This document shows, in pieces, positions 1 to 9,575 of a DNA stretch of 33,253 bases. Made by a program: the position numbers and the translations under genes. Origin of the DNA: Candidatus Methanomethylophilaceae archaeon (GTDB lineage Archaea > Thermoplasmatota > Thermoplasmata > Methanomassiliicoccales > Methanomethylophilaceae); NCBI GenBank assembly GCA_017540825.1, contig JAFYAH010000053.1:1-33253 (forward strand), written 5' to 3'. Under the pieces are notes generated by a model. The model searched no databases and was not told the origin of the DNA. It saw only the letters and a program-made list of their open reading frames with translations. Each line of letters opens with the position of its first letter. Within the stretch, counting starts at the first letter, position 1.

Positions 1-555
1 AACATGGACGAGGTCATGAAACTCGGAGACGACATCAACTCCTACGCTCTCGAGATGTATGAGAGGTACCCCGCCGTCATGGAGACCCACTTCGGAGGAT
101 CCCAGAGGGCTACCGTCGCAGCCGCTTCCACCGGAATCGCTGGTGCGATGGCCACCGGAGTCGCCGATGTCGGACTGAACTGCTGGTACCTCTCCATGCT
201 CCAGCACAAAGAGAGGACCGGAAGGCTCGGATTCTACGGATTCGACCTCCAGGACCAGTGCGGTTCCGCCAACTCCTTCGCATACAGGTCCGACGAGGGT
301 CTCCCCATGGAGGTCCGCGGACCCAACTACCCCAACTACGCCATGAACGTCGGTCACCTCTCCGGATACACCGGTATCCCGAAAGCCGCCCACGTCGCGC
401 GCGGAGACGCTTTCACCGCCAACCCCTTCGTGAGAGTTGCGTTCGCCGACCCCTCGCTGGTCTTCGACTTCGCCAACGTCACCAAGGAGATCGGACGCGG
501 AGCCCTCAGGGAGTTCCAGCCCGCCGGTGAGAGAAGCGCTGTCATCAAAGGATGA
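1..555 (+). CDS. mcrA: Methyl-coenzyme M reductase alpha subunit, C-terminal part (5' end outside window)
   Basis: McrA is the catalytic subunit of MCR, which forms methane from methyl-coenzyme M and coenzyme B at the nickel cofactor F430. About 184 C-terminal residues are present. Numbering from the ATG at position 4, the block [10 protein letters not shown] (residues 77-86) is the active-site stretch. Its Gly79 matches the thioglycine, Asp84 the didehydroaspartate and Cys86 the S-methylcysteine described for Methanothermobacter McrA. Gln34 in GGSQRAT matches the methylglutamine site. [14 protein letters not shown] and the end [10 protein letters not shown] are family signatures. It ends in TGA and overlaps the next gene by ATGA (552-555). 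The YcaO that makes the thioglycine is encoded at 25569-26789. No in-frame CGA. Confidence 0.98.
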   Translation, partial: NMDEVMKLGDDINSYALEMYERYPAVMETHFGGSQRATVAAASTGIAGAMATGVADVGLNCWYLSMLQHKERTGRLGFYGFDLQDQCGSANSFAYRSDEGLPMEVRGPNYPNYAMNVGHLSGYTGIPKAAHVARGDAFTANPFVRVAFADPSLVFDFANVTKEIGRGALREFQPAGERSAVIKG

Positions 556-836
556 TAACCTTGAAGATCGGAGACTTTCAGAAGTACGTGCCGACGGCGA
601 CCGTCGGGAAGGTCACGGACATTCGCGAGAGGGACGGCAAGGTCTGGGTCAGGCTGGACTTCACCGACCTCTACTACGAGTCGTCCAACCTCGTCCCTGC
701 GGACCCGTCCGAGTACATCGAGGTCTCCTTCAAGGAGCGTTCTTCGTACGAGGGAGGCATGAAGTCCGTCGAGGACATCAGGAGGGAGACCGAAGAGGTC
801 GACATAACCGAGTTCATGCCTTCCGGAGGGGGATAA
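552..836 (+). CDS. DUF2098 family protein
   Basis: This 94-residue cytoplasmic protein has the start of the archaeal DUF2098 family: a short beta-rich domain with [10 protein letters not shown] (residues 17-26), VWVRLDF and LYYES. The family has no assigned function that I know of. Its ATG overlaps the mcrA stop (ATGA), so it is very likely translationally coupled to the mcr operon. The C-terminal 30 residues are acidic and variable. It ends in TAA, one of only two TAA stops in the window. Confidence 0.85.
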   Translation: MITLKIGDFQKYVPTATVGKVTDIRERDGKVWVRLDFTDLYYESSNLVPADPSEYIEVSFKERSSYEGGMKSVEDIRRETEEVDITEFMPSGGG

Positions 837-871
837 TCCCCCTCTCAAACCCCTTACCTAAACCTCTTGCC

Positions 872-908
872 TTTTTTCTCTCCGACCCTGTCGGTTACTG
901 TTATCTAC
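872..908 (+). promoter_or_regulatory. T-tract terminator after the mcr operon, then promoter of the first FrhB-pyruvyl transferase gene
   Basis: A six-T tract at 872-877, 35 nt after the DUF2098 stop, fits an archaeal oligo-T terminator. A TATA-like element (gttatct, 900-906) is centred 26 nt before the ATG at 929, which predicts a leaderless mRNA. A ggttac box sits just upstream of the TATA element, and similar boxes occur near the promoters of the three paralogs. Confidence 0.5.
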
Positions 909-928
909 TCCGCATCCGATGGCCTTTC

Positions 929-3064
929 ATGTCCGATGTGTCCATAGAGCTTCGCAGCAAGGGGAAGGAGTGCTGCGGCTGCTATTCCTGCATCAACGCC
1001 TGCCCGCATGACGCCATCAAGATGGTCACCGACTTCGAGCTCAACAGCAGGGCCGTGGTGGACCTGGTATCCTGCGTCGACTGCGGCCTCTGCGTCAAAG
1101 CCTGCCCACAGCTCAACATCAGGCACGACAACAGCCCCAGGCCAAGATGCTACGCGTTCAAGGCCGACGAGGACGAGGTCCTGAGGAGCTCTTCGGGAGG
1201 GGCGTTCATGCCGATGGCCGAGGCGATCCTGTCCCGGGGAGGGCTCGTGTGCGGAGTCGTGTTCGACGAGGGCCTCAACGCCGTGTACAGGATGACGCAG
1301 GACATCGAGGAAGTCCGCAGGATGCAGAAGTCGAAGTACGTGTTCAGCGAGATGGGGGCCATATACAAGGACATCCAGGAGGCGCTGAAGTCAGGGAAGG
1401 AGGTCCTCTTCGTAGGCTGCCCCTGCCAGGTCGCGGCGGTGAAGGGATCCATGAAGGACGCCGAGGGCCTCTACACGGCGGACCTGATCTGCGCCGGCCT
1501 CCCTTCCAAGGAGGTCTACAGGAGGTATCTGGACGAGCTCTCGGCGAAGGGCAAGGTCGTCGGGCTGGGATTCCGCGACAGCAGGCTCCCGTACGGAACC
1601 TTGACGGTGAAGCGCGAGGACGGCAGCGAGGAGACGAGGTTCAAGGACCTCTACTTCGCAGGTTTCCTGAGGCACATGTTCAAGAGCGGGGCCTGCGCGG
1701 ACTGCGAGTTCGCGACGATCCCGAGGCAGGGCGACGTGACCATAGGCGACCTGTGGAACTACGACAAGATCCTCTACGACGTGGACGGGTCCACAGGCAT
1801 CAGCTGCGTCCTTGTGAACAACGACAAGGGGAAGCTTCTGTTCGACGAGATCTCCAAGAAGGCTACATACCTCCGCGAGATCCCCATGTCCTTCGTCATG
1901 CGCTTCAACAGGTTCAACGCCAAGCGTCCTGCAGGCCCCGCCTCGGACAGGCTCCTGTATCTCGTCGAGCGCGGGTACAGCATCACGAAGGCGCTGGACT
2001 ACTCCATCAACTCCAAGTACGACGTGGCCATCACGGGCTTCTGGAGAGCCCCCAACTACGGCGGCGACCTCACGTACTACGCGCTGTACAATGTAATCCT
2101 GGACATGGGGCTGGAGCCGATCTTCGTGGAGGCCTGCAATCCCAAGCCTGTGGGCGCCCGCCCCGCCAGCCCGAAGTACCTCAAGCATGCGTATCCGGAC
2201 TTCAGCATCGCGCCCTGGTATCCGAACAAGGAGAGGCAGGCGGAGATCAACCTGCGCGTCAAGAACGTCGTGGTCGGGTCGGACCAGGTGTGGAACCCCA
2301 GGCTGCTGTCGCCTGAAAGCCTCAAATCGTACTCCTTGGACTTCGTGTCGTCCTGGCGCAACTCGGTGGCCTACGCCTCGTCGTTCGGGGTCACGACCTA
2401 CGACACGGACACCCCGCAGAAGGCCGAGCACATCCGCATGCTCAAGCGCATCAAGCATGTCTCGGTGAGGGAGCTTTCCGGCGTGGACATATGCAGCAAG
2501 TTCGGCATCGAGGCCAAGCACGTCCTGGACCCCGTAATGCTCTGCGACATGGAGCATTACATGGAGCTCATAGACGAGGCGGACATGTCGTATCCGCCCA
2601 CTTACATGCTGGCGTTCATCCGCCATATCAACGTCCATATGGACCCCATGGCGATGTCGTCCCATCTAGGCCTCATGCCGATGAACGTGGGCGGACCGGA
2701 CTACGACTACAACAATCCTGCTCCGTATCCGATCACGAACGTCCGCACGGTGGAGAACTGGCTGAAGGCCGTATACAAATCCAGCTTCGTCCTGACGGAC
2801 TCGTTCCATGCGACCGTCCTCGCGATACTCTTCAAGAAGCCCTTCATATCGGTCTACGGCCGCATGGACGAGGCTTCAGGAAAGGGAAGGATGACCTCCC
2901 TCTTGAGCGTGCTAGGGCTCGAGGACCGCATCTACAGGACCACCGCGGACGCTATCGCCGCAGGGGCCCCGGACCGCCCCATAGACTACGAGGCGGTGTT
3001 CGAGAGGCTGGAGCCCTTCAGGAAGGAGTGCCTCCAGTGGCTCAGCGATGCTCTGGAACGTCGA
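929..3064 (+). CDS. Ferredoxin/FrhB-like - polysaccharide pyruvyl transferase fusion protein, paralog 1
   Basis: This is a 711-residue fusion when ended at CGA 3062-3064; the next standard stop is TGA 3086-3088, eight codons on. Two [4Fe-4S] motifs come first (C15/16-C18-C21-C25 and C49-C52-C55-C59). An FrhB/FdhB-like F420-reductase beta domain follows (about 75-350; GCPCQVAAVKG, DVTIGDLW). A polysaccharide pyruvyl transferase (PF04230-type) domain forms the C-terminal half (about 380-700; NYGGDLTYYALY, VVGSDQVWNP, LTDSFHAT). Such proteins occur in surface-polysaccharide loci, where the flavin/Fe-S part is thought to supply reducing power; that role is inference here. I chose the ATG at 929 because it lies just before the first cluster and 26 nt after a TATA box. 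The body holds no CGA codon. The end WLSDALE matches the paralogs, and the next codons are CGT CGA GGT CGA. Confidence 0.85.
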
Positions 3065-5213
3065 GGTCGATCTCCAGGGCGTCCTTGAGCCATGCCAGCG
3101 ACTCCGCGCGGAGCTCGTCGAGCCTCTTGTGGACCTTGTCGAAGTCTATCTTCTTAGCGTACGCATGGTCGGTGATGGCGTCCCATGTGGTCGGATACAT
3201 GCGGTCTTCGAGCTGGAATAGGCCCAGCAGCGACCTGAAGCGGTCCAGCCCGGAATCCTCGCTCATGGCGCCGTACACGACGATGAACTGCTTGCCGAAC
3301 ACTATGGACAAGGCCGCTCCGTGGAACGAGTCCGTGAGGACGTACTCGGAATGGTAGATCGTCTTGATCCAGTTCTCCACCGTCTCCACGTTGGTCAGAG
3401 GGTAGTCCGTCTCCGCGGTGTTGAGGTCGATCCCAGGGCCGGCGACGTTCATGAACGGAAGGTCGACGTAGTTGCTCAGCCTGTTGGGGTCCAGATGGGG
3501 CCCGGCGTGCCTCACGAAGCAGAGGCCGTAGCCGTCCGGAACCGGGACGGTGGCCTTGGCGAGGAGCGCATGGTAGTGCTTCATGTTGCACAGCATCATC
3601 GGGTCCAGGACGTGCTTGGCCTCGACGCCTAGGCTCCTGCATATCTCCACTCCCGACTTCTCGCGGACCGACACGTGCCTTATGTTCTTTATCGCCTCGG
3701 CCTCTGCTTTCTCGGTCGCGTCCGAGGGGACGAAGCTGGACCTTCCGAAAGAAGAAGCGTACGCCACGGTGTTGCGCCAGCTGGCGGCGAAGTCCAGAGC
3801 ATAGGAGAGCACGGTCTCCGGGTGATCGGGGAAGAGCTTGCTGTTCCACACCTGGTCGGACCCCACGAGCAGGGTGTAGACGCGGTGGTTGATCTCCATC
3901 TGCTCGTCCTTGTTGTGGGCCCACGGTATGATGCTGTACATGTGGTACCTGTTCATCAGGCGCTTGGGGCTCATCGGCACCTTGCCGCCGCTCTTGCTGC
4001 GGGCCTCTATCATGGCAGGCTCCAGCCCGAGGTCCTCGATCACGTGGTAGAGGGCGTAGTACGTGAGGTTTCCTCCGTAGTTGGGAGCGCGCCAGAGCCC
4101 TATTATGCCTACGTCGTACTTCCATTTGAGGCAGTATTTGACGGACTTCTTTACGCTGTGTCCTTTCTCGAGCATATGGAAGAACCTCTCCTGGGCGAGA
4201 TGCCTCTCGCGGGTGGGGTTCAGCCTGTTGAAGCGCTTGACGAAGTCGAACGGGACCTCCCTCATGAACGCCGCATGCTTCGAAAGGACGCTGAGCAGCT
4301 TCCTCCCGTTGGCGTTGTTAACGAGGGCGCAGCTGACCCCTTTCTTGCTGTCGAAGTCGTGGAACATCTTCTCGGACTCCCACAGGTCGCCGATGGTCAG
4401 GTCGGCCTGGCGCGGGGCGGCGGCGAAGTCGCATTTGATGCAGCTGTCGTTCTTGTAGAGGCTCCTGTTGAAGCCGGCGACGAACTCGTCGTTGTAGTTT
4501 ACCTTGCTGGTCCCGTCGTCGAACCTGATGACCAGGGTTCCGTACGGAAGGCCTTTTCTGCGGAACAGGACGTCCTTTATCTTCTTCCCTTCGGACTCCT
4601 CTCTAAGATACTGCTTGAATACGGTCTTGGATGGAACCCCGGAGCAGATGAGGTCGACGGTGTACAGGTTTTCGTCGTTTCCTATGTATCTCTTGAGGGC
4701 GTTGACGTGGCAAGGCAGCCCGAAGAACAGCACCATCCTTCCGCCTTTGAGGCAGGCTTTGATATCTTTGTAGACGGTCCCCATCTCGCTGACCACGTAC
4801 TTCGACCCATGCATCCTGGAGACGACGTCCTTGTCGTCGGTCAGCTTGTACACTACGTTGAAGTCGTCGTCGTAGACGGTCCCGCATACGCAGCCACCTC
4901 TGCGGAGCGCCCAGTCGGCCAATACGTAGAATATGCCTCCGGAGGAGCTCTTGGCGAGGATGCGGTCCTCGGCAACGAAAGCGTAGCTTCTGGGTTGCTT
5001 CATGTTCCCGACCGCCTCGGCGTCGTTTAGCGCGGGGCAGCCTCTGGTGCATTTGCCGCAGTCGATGCAGAGCACGGGATCCACCGAAGGCCTCAGGAAC
5101 CCCCTCTCGCTTGTTACGATGCTTATAGCTTTCTTAGGGCAGGTGCTCATGCATGCGGAGCAGCAGACGCACTCCTTCTCGGAGTCCTTCAGAGCGTCGA
5201 CGACGTTGGCCAC
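3042..5213 (-). CDS. Ferredoxin/FrhB-like - polysaccharide pyruvyl transferase fusion protein, paralog 2
   Basis: This 723-residue paralog has the same domain order: [4Fe-4S] motifs at C15/C18-C21-C25 and C49-C52-C55-C59, then an FrhB-like domain (FFGLPCHVNALK, ADLTIGDLW), then a pyruvyl transferase domain (NYGGNLTYYALYH, LLVGSDQVWNS, LTDSFHGA). The start is GTG at 5213; an in-frame TAG lies three codons upstream, so no longer start is possible. A TATA element (5233-5240) lies about 24 nt before it, so the mRNA is probably leaderless. It ends in TGA after WLKDALE plus nine residues and overlaps the convergent paralog 1 by 23 nt. It is divergent from paralog 3, with 92 nt between them. No in-frame CGA anywhere. 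Confidence 0.87.
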   Translation of the reverse strand: MANVVDALKDSEKECVCCSACMSTCPKKAISIVTSERGFLRPSVDPVLCIDCGKCTRGCPALNDAEAVGNMKQPRSYAFVAEDRILAKSSSGGIFYVLADWALRRGGCVCGTVYDDDFNVVYKLTDDKDVVSRMHGSKYVVSEMGTVYKDIKACLKGGRMVLFFGLPCHVNALKRYIGNDENLYTVDLICSGVPSKTVFKQYLREESEGKKIKDVLFRRKGLPYGTLVIRFDDGTSKVNYNDEFVAGFNRSLYKNDSCIKCDFAAAPRQADLTIGDLWESEKMFHDFDSKKGVSCALVNNANGRKLLSVLSKHAAFMREVPFDFVKRFNRLNPTRERHLAQERFFHMLEKGHSVKKSVKYCLKWKYDVGIIGLWRAPNYGGNLTYYALYHVIEDLGLEPAMIEARSKSGGKVPMSPKRLMNRYHMYSIIPWAHNKDEQMEINHRVYTLLVGSDQVWNSKLFPDHPETVLSYALDFAASWRNTVAYASSFGRSSFVPSDATEKAEAEAIKNIRHVSVREKSGVEICRSLGVEAKHVLDPMMLCNMKHYHALLAKATVPVPDGYGLCFVRHAGPHLDPNRLSNYVDLPFMNVAGPGIDLNTAETDYPLTNVETVENWIKTIYHSEYVLTDSFHGAALSIVFGKQFIVVYGAMSEDSGLDRFRSLLGLFQLEDRMYPTTWDAITDHAYAKKIDFDKVHKRLDELRAESLAWLKDALEIDLDVPEHR

Positions 5214-5305
5214 GCGCGTCTATGGACTGCCAGATAAAAATGTTCTTTGGTTACAACCTGATGGTTCTTGTTCAGTTTTTATATCTTGAACCGCTACTCC
5301 TGTGC
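5214..5305. promoter_or_regulatory. Divergent promoter region of paralogs 2 and 3
   Basis: This 92-nt AT-rich gap carries two outward promoters. For the minus gene, gataaaaa (5233-5240) is centred about 24 nt before the GTG at 5213. For the plus gene, tttttatatc (5276-5285) is centred 26 nt before the ATG at 5306. Between them is the palindrome ggttacaacc, followed by another ggtt, a candidate site for a shared regulator. Confidence 0.6.
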
Positions 5306-7420
5306 ATGGCTGATAACGTCGAGACCAAGCTCGAAGAATCCAAAAGGATATGCGTAGGCTGTTCCGCATGTCGGAGCGTATGCAAGTTCGACGCGATACG
5401 CATGAGCTTGGACTCGGAAGGGTTCGAGAAGGCTGTCGTGAGCGAGTCCGCATGCAAGGAGTGCGGGGCGTGCGTCAGGGTATGCCCGCAGATCACCGGT
5501 CCTTCGGAAGGCAACCCGTCTCCGTCCAGCTATGCCGTCAAGGCAGATGCGGAGACCTTGGCCGCGAGCTCGTCGGGCGGAGCGTTCAGCCTCCTTGCGG
5601 AATGGGTCCTCTCCAAGGACGGCTACGTCTGCGGGACGGTCTTCGACAAGGACCTCAACGTGGTCTATATCATGACCAAGGACAGGAGCGTCGTCTCCAG
5701 GATGCGCGGCTCGAAGTACGTGTTCAGCGAGATGTCCGGGATCTACGACGAGATCAAGAAGGCCCTCGTGGACTCGTACGTCCTGTTCGTCGGCCTCCCG
5801 TGCCAGGTTCAGGCCCTTAAGAACTATCTCGGCGAGGACGACCGCCTGTACACCGTCGACCTCCTCTGCGGGGGGCAGCCGTCGAAAGGGATCTACCGCC
5901 GCTACCTTTCGGAGATCTCCGCCGAGAAGCCCGTGTCCAGCCTGAGGTTCAGGTCCAAGGACCACACCTACGGCACGCTGCTCATAGAGTACGCCGACGG
6001 GACAGAGAAGGTCTCGCTGGCCGACAAGTACTATGCCGCGTTCAACAGGCATCTGATCAAGAGCAACGCATGCAACGGCTGCCTGTTCTCCGACACCCCC
6101 AAGCCGGGCGACCTCACCATAGGCGACCTGTGGGGGGCGGAGAGGTATCTCCGCGACGTCGATCCAGAGGAAGGCGTCAGCGTGGTCCTGGTGAACTCGG
6201 AGAAGGGCGAAGAGGTCTTCCGCGAGATCGAGAAGGCCGTCCCTTACGTCCGCAGCGTCCCTCTGGGCTTCGTCAAGCGCTTCAACAGGTTCGGGTCCGA
6301 GCTCCCGGTCCATCCCGCCAGGAGGAGGCTGTACAGCATGCTGGAGCGCGGATGCTCCGTCAGGAAGGCCATCGACTACTGCCTGGCAGGACGGTTCGAC
6401 GTAGGGATAGCGGGACTGTGGCGCGTGGACGACTACGGCGGGGAGGCGTCGTACTATGCGCTCTTCACGTTCCTCAGGGACAAGGGCATGGAGCCCCTGC
6501 TTATAGAGTCTAGGAGCGCCATCCAGGGCCTTCCGGATGAGCCTACCCTTCTGAAGACCCGCTATGCGGTCAACAGCCGCGCCAGATGGTACAAGAGCCC
6601 GACTGACCAGGGGGAGCTCGGGGCGAGGGTCTTCAACTTCATCGCCGGGCCCGGCCCTGTCTGGGACAGGAGGATAATTGGGAATGACGTCATCGGATGC
6701 TATGCCCTGGACTTCGTCTCCCCATGGAGGAACAAGATCTCCGTAGCGTCGGTCATAGGAACGGACTCCTACGGAGGCAGCGAGGAGGAGCTCCAGGACT
6801 TCAACGCCTTGGTCGGAAGGCTGGACAAGGTGTCGGTCGGCGACGAGTCCACAAGAGAGGTCTTCGAGAAGCTAGGGATCGAGGCCAAGGTGATCCTGGA
6901 CCCGGTGTTCCTCTGCGACCCGTCCTGCTACGCCAGCCTCATAGAGAGCTCCAAGGCCGTGTTCCCGGACGGATTCGTCATGACGTACATGATGCATCGC
7001 AGCATCGACGGGTTCGAAGGCATACTGGACCACATAGGCATGGGGACGATGAACGTCGGGAGCTCCATGAAGGACTTCAACGTCAAGGGAGGACTCCCCC
7101 AGACGGACGTGTACTATGTGGAGAACTGGCTCAAGTGCATCAAGAGCGCCTCCTTCGTCCTCACGGACTCGTTCTACGCCGTGGCCTTCTCCATAATCTT
7201 CAGGAAGCTCTTCATCGCCGTGGTCAAGGACTCGGCGAGCAAGGGCAGGATGCAGACCCTCCTGTCCTCGCTGGGGCTGGAGAGGCGCATGTTCGGAAGC
7301 TACGAAGAGGCCTTGAGCTCCGGCGCATTGGATGAGAACATCGACTACGATGAGGTTCACAGGAAGCTCTCGGCCCTCCGCGAGGAGTCCGAGTCCTGGC
7401 TGCTGGGATCGTTGGTCTGA
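5306..7420 (+). CDS. Ferredoxin/FrhB-like - pyruvyl transferase fusion protein, paralog 3 (degenerate transferase domain)
   Basis: This 704-residue paralog keeps both [4Fe-4S] motifs (C16-C19-C22-C26; C50-C53-C56-C60) and the FrhB-like domain (VGLPCQVQALK, GDLTIGDLW). Its pyruvyl transferase half differs at motifs the other three share: GSDQVWN has become GPGPVWD, DSFH has become DSFY, and NYGG has become DYGG. The family's conserved histidine is thus lost, so this domain may not be catalytic; that is inference. The ATG at 5306 is 26 nt after a TATA box (leaderless). It ends in TGA at 7418-7420, only 3 nt from the CGA end of the convergent paralog 4. No in-frame CGA. Confidence 0.85.
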   Translation: MADNVETKLEESKRICVGCSACRSVCKFDAIRMSLDSEGFEKAVVSESACKECGACVRVCPQITGPSEGNPSPSSYAVKADAETLAASSSGGAFSLLAEWVLSKDGYVCGTVFDKDLNVVYIMTKDRSVVSRMRGSKYVFSEMSGIYDEIKKALVDSYVLFVGLPCQVQALKNYLGEDDRLYTVDLLCGGQPSKGIYRRYLSEISAEKPVSSLRFRSKDHTYGTLLIEYADGTEKVSLADKYYAAFNRHLIKSNACNGCLFSDTPKPGDLTIGDLWGAERYLRDVDPEEGVSVVLVNSEKGEEVFREIEKAVPYVRSVPLGFVKRFNRFGSELPVHPARRRLYSMLERGCSVRKAIDYCLAGRFDVGIAGLWRVDDYGGEASYYALFTFLRDKGMEPLLIESRSAIQGLPDEPTLLKTRYAVNSRARWYKSPTDQGELGARVFNFIAGPGPVWDRRIIGNDVIGCYALDFVSPWRNKISVASVIGTDSYGGSEEELQDFNALVGRLDKVSVGDESTREVFEKLGIEAKVILDPVFLCDPSCYASLIESSKAVFPDGFVMTYMMHRSIDGFEGILDHIGMGTMNVGSSMKDFNVKGGLPQTDVYYVENWLKCIKSASFVLTDSFYAVAFSIIFRKLFIAVVKDSASKGRMQTLLSSLGLERRMFGSYEEALSSGALDENIDYDEVHRKLSALREESESWLLGSLV

Positions 7421-7423
7421 GGC

Positions 7424-9523
7424 TCGTTCCAGAAGGGCCTTCCTCAGCCATCTGATGGAGGCCTCGCGGTTCCTTTCCAGCCTGGTGTAGACGCTGTCGT
7501 AGTCTATGGCCGCTTCCAGGGCGCCGGACTCGACAGCCTCGTCAGGGGTCCTGAAGATGCGGTTCTCGAGGCCAAGGGTCTCCAGTAGCGTGGTTATCCT
7601 TCCGACGCCGGAGTTCTCGCTCCAGCTCCCGATAAGCGTGACGAACTGCTTCTTGAAGAGTATCGAGAAGACCGTCCCGTGGAAGGAGTCGGTGACGACG
7701 AAGGATGCGCCTCTGATGCACTTCATCCAGTTCTCCAGCGTGCCCATGTTGGTGCGAGGGTACTCTATCTTCTCGTTGATGTTGGCGGACGCGTTGCCCG
7801 CGGTCACAGGGCCGTACCCCAGCCTCTTGTATATGGCCTCCATCCCGCCGAAGTTTACGGCGAACATCATGTAGTTGAAGACGTAGCGGTCCGGGTATCT
7901 GGCCGTCGACGCGTCCGAAAGAGCCTCGAAGTGGCGGACGTCGCAGAGCATCACTGGATCCATGATTATGTCGGCCTTCGCCCCCATGTCCCTGCAGAGG
8001 TCCACCGCGGACTTCTCGCGGACGGAGAGATGGTCGAACCTTCTTAGGAGGCGTGCGAACGACTCGCGCTCCTCGTCGGTGCCCTCGAACCTGTTCGTTC
8101 CGAAGGACGCCGCCACCGAGACCTTCTTCCTGTCGTCGTGGACGAAGTCGAGGGCGTAGCATTCCAGGGTGTTCTGGCTCACGAAGTTCCTGTTCCAGAC
8201 CTGGTCGGAGCCTACCACGAACGTGCTCACCCTGGAGTTCAGCTCCTCCTGCTCGCTCTTCTTGGAGTACCAGCGAGCGATGCTGTAGAACGGGTACTTG
8301 GTGCTCAGAAGCGGAGGGCTCTTAGGGGCCCCTTTCGCGTCATTCCTGTACTCTATGAGTATGGGCTCAAGCCCCATGTCCTGGATGATGTGGTAGAGGG
8401 CGTAGTAGGTGAGCTCCCCGCCGTAGTTCATGACGCGCCAGAAGCCTGTTATCCCGACGTCGAACTTCCATCCCAGGCAGTAGCGCACCGACTTCGACAC
8501 GGAATGGCCGCGAGCCACCATGTGGAACATCCTGATCCATCCCAGATGCAGGTTGCGGTCGGGGCTGAAGCCTCTGTTCTCGTCCAGAACGCTCATCTGG
8601 ACGGGGCTGAGGTACTCCGAGAGGTCGGTGATGTCGTTGAGCAGGGCGGCCCCTTTCATGTCGTTGACCATGACGAGGCTGGTCCCGACCTTCTCCGCCG
8701 AATGGTTCCCGAGGGTGATGTTGCCCACGCGCGGAATCTTCGCGAACATGCATCTGGAGCAGGCCTGGTTCACTATCAGGCTCTGGCTGATCGCCCGCAT
8801 GTAGGGATCCTTGTTGGACATCTTGACGCTGCCGTCCTCGTAGGCGATGGAAAGGGTGCCCTGGGGCTCGCCCTTTGGCTCGAATATGATCCTGGACACT
8901 CTGCCTGACGCGGAGATCTCCTCGACGTACTTGTCGAATATGAGGGTGGACGGCTGGCCGTTGCATGCGATGTCCGCGGTGTACAGGTTCTGGTTTCCGC
9001 CGACGTAGTTCTTCACGGCCTGGACCTGGCACGGGAGCCCCACGAAGACGACGACCTTCTCCTCGTCCAGCCTGGACTTTATCTCTTTGTAGATGTCTCC
9101 CATGTCGCTGTACGTGCACTTGATCCCGTGCATCGGCTCGACGGCGCCCATGTCGTCGGCTATGGCGAACCTGGTCCTCAGGTCGTCGCCCATCACCGCC
9201 CCGCAGATGCTCCCGCCACGGTCGAACGCCCATCTGGCCAGAAGGGTGAAGACTCCTCCGGATGAGCTCGACCTGAGGGTGCCTTCGTCCGCCCGCACCG
9301 CGTAAAGGGCCGTCTTGTCGCCGAACGTCTGGTTGAGCTGAGGGCAGACCGCGGAGCATCTGCCGCATCCGACGCACTTTTCTGCGTCGATCCTGGATCT
9401 GTAGAAGCCATGGTCGTCTGCTTGGAGGGATATCGCACCGTGCTCGCATGCGTTTGCGCAAGCGCGACATCCTATGCATAGGAGGCGCGACTCTCTGAGC
9501 CTTTCGACGACGTTGGAGACCAT
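7424..9523 (-). CDS. Ferredoxin/FrhB-like - polysaccharide pyruvyl transferase fusion protein, paralog 4
   Basis: This is a 699-residue paralog when ended at CGA (complement of 7424-7426). Under the standard code it would continue 184 codons antisense through paralog 3 to TAG at 6872, giving 883 residues with a tail unlike any paralog. [4Fe-4S] motifs are C16-C19-C22-C26 and C50-C53-C56-C60. The FrhB-like domain has VGLPCQVQAVK, and the transferase domain has NYGGELTYYALYH, VVGSDQVWNR and VTDSFHGT. The conserved end (WLRKALLE) falls directly before the CGA, as in paralog 1. The ATG at 9523 lies 26 nt after a TATA element inside an inverted repeat. No CGA in the body. Confidence 0.86.
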
Positions 9524-9534
9524 GCAGCCCCTAT

Positions 9535-9567
9535 CTCTTGACCGTATTAATTCCTAACCGTCAAGAG
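9535..9567 (-). promoter_or_regulatory. Promoter of paralog 4 within an 8-bp inverted repeat
   Basis: ctcttgac (9535-9542) and gtcaagag (9560-9567) form a perfect 8-bp inverted repeat around the minus-strand TATA-like element (about 9545-9553), itself 26 nt before the ATG at 9523. The layout fits an operator that blocks TBP/TFB, or the downstream half of a terminator for the upstream gene ending at 9576. Confidence 0.45.
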
Positions 9568-9575
9568 CTCTGGTA

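Noticed and set aside
437-928. A longer start for paralog 1, giving 883 residues
   Set aside because: The upstream part overlaps mcrA and DUF2098 in another frame and has no family resemblance; the TATA box and the first Fe-S motif support the ATG at 929.
6872-7423. A 184-codon extension of paralog 4 antisense to paralog 3
   Set aside because: It is absent from the three sister proteins, rich in residues typical of antisense reading, and starts with CGA. The frame is in register with the opposite gene, where antisense stops need rare Leu/Ser codons, so an open frame is expected by chance.
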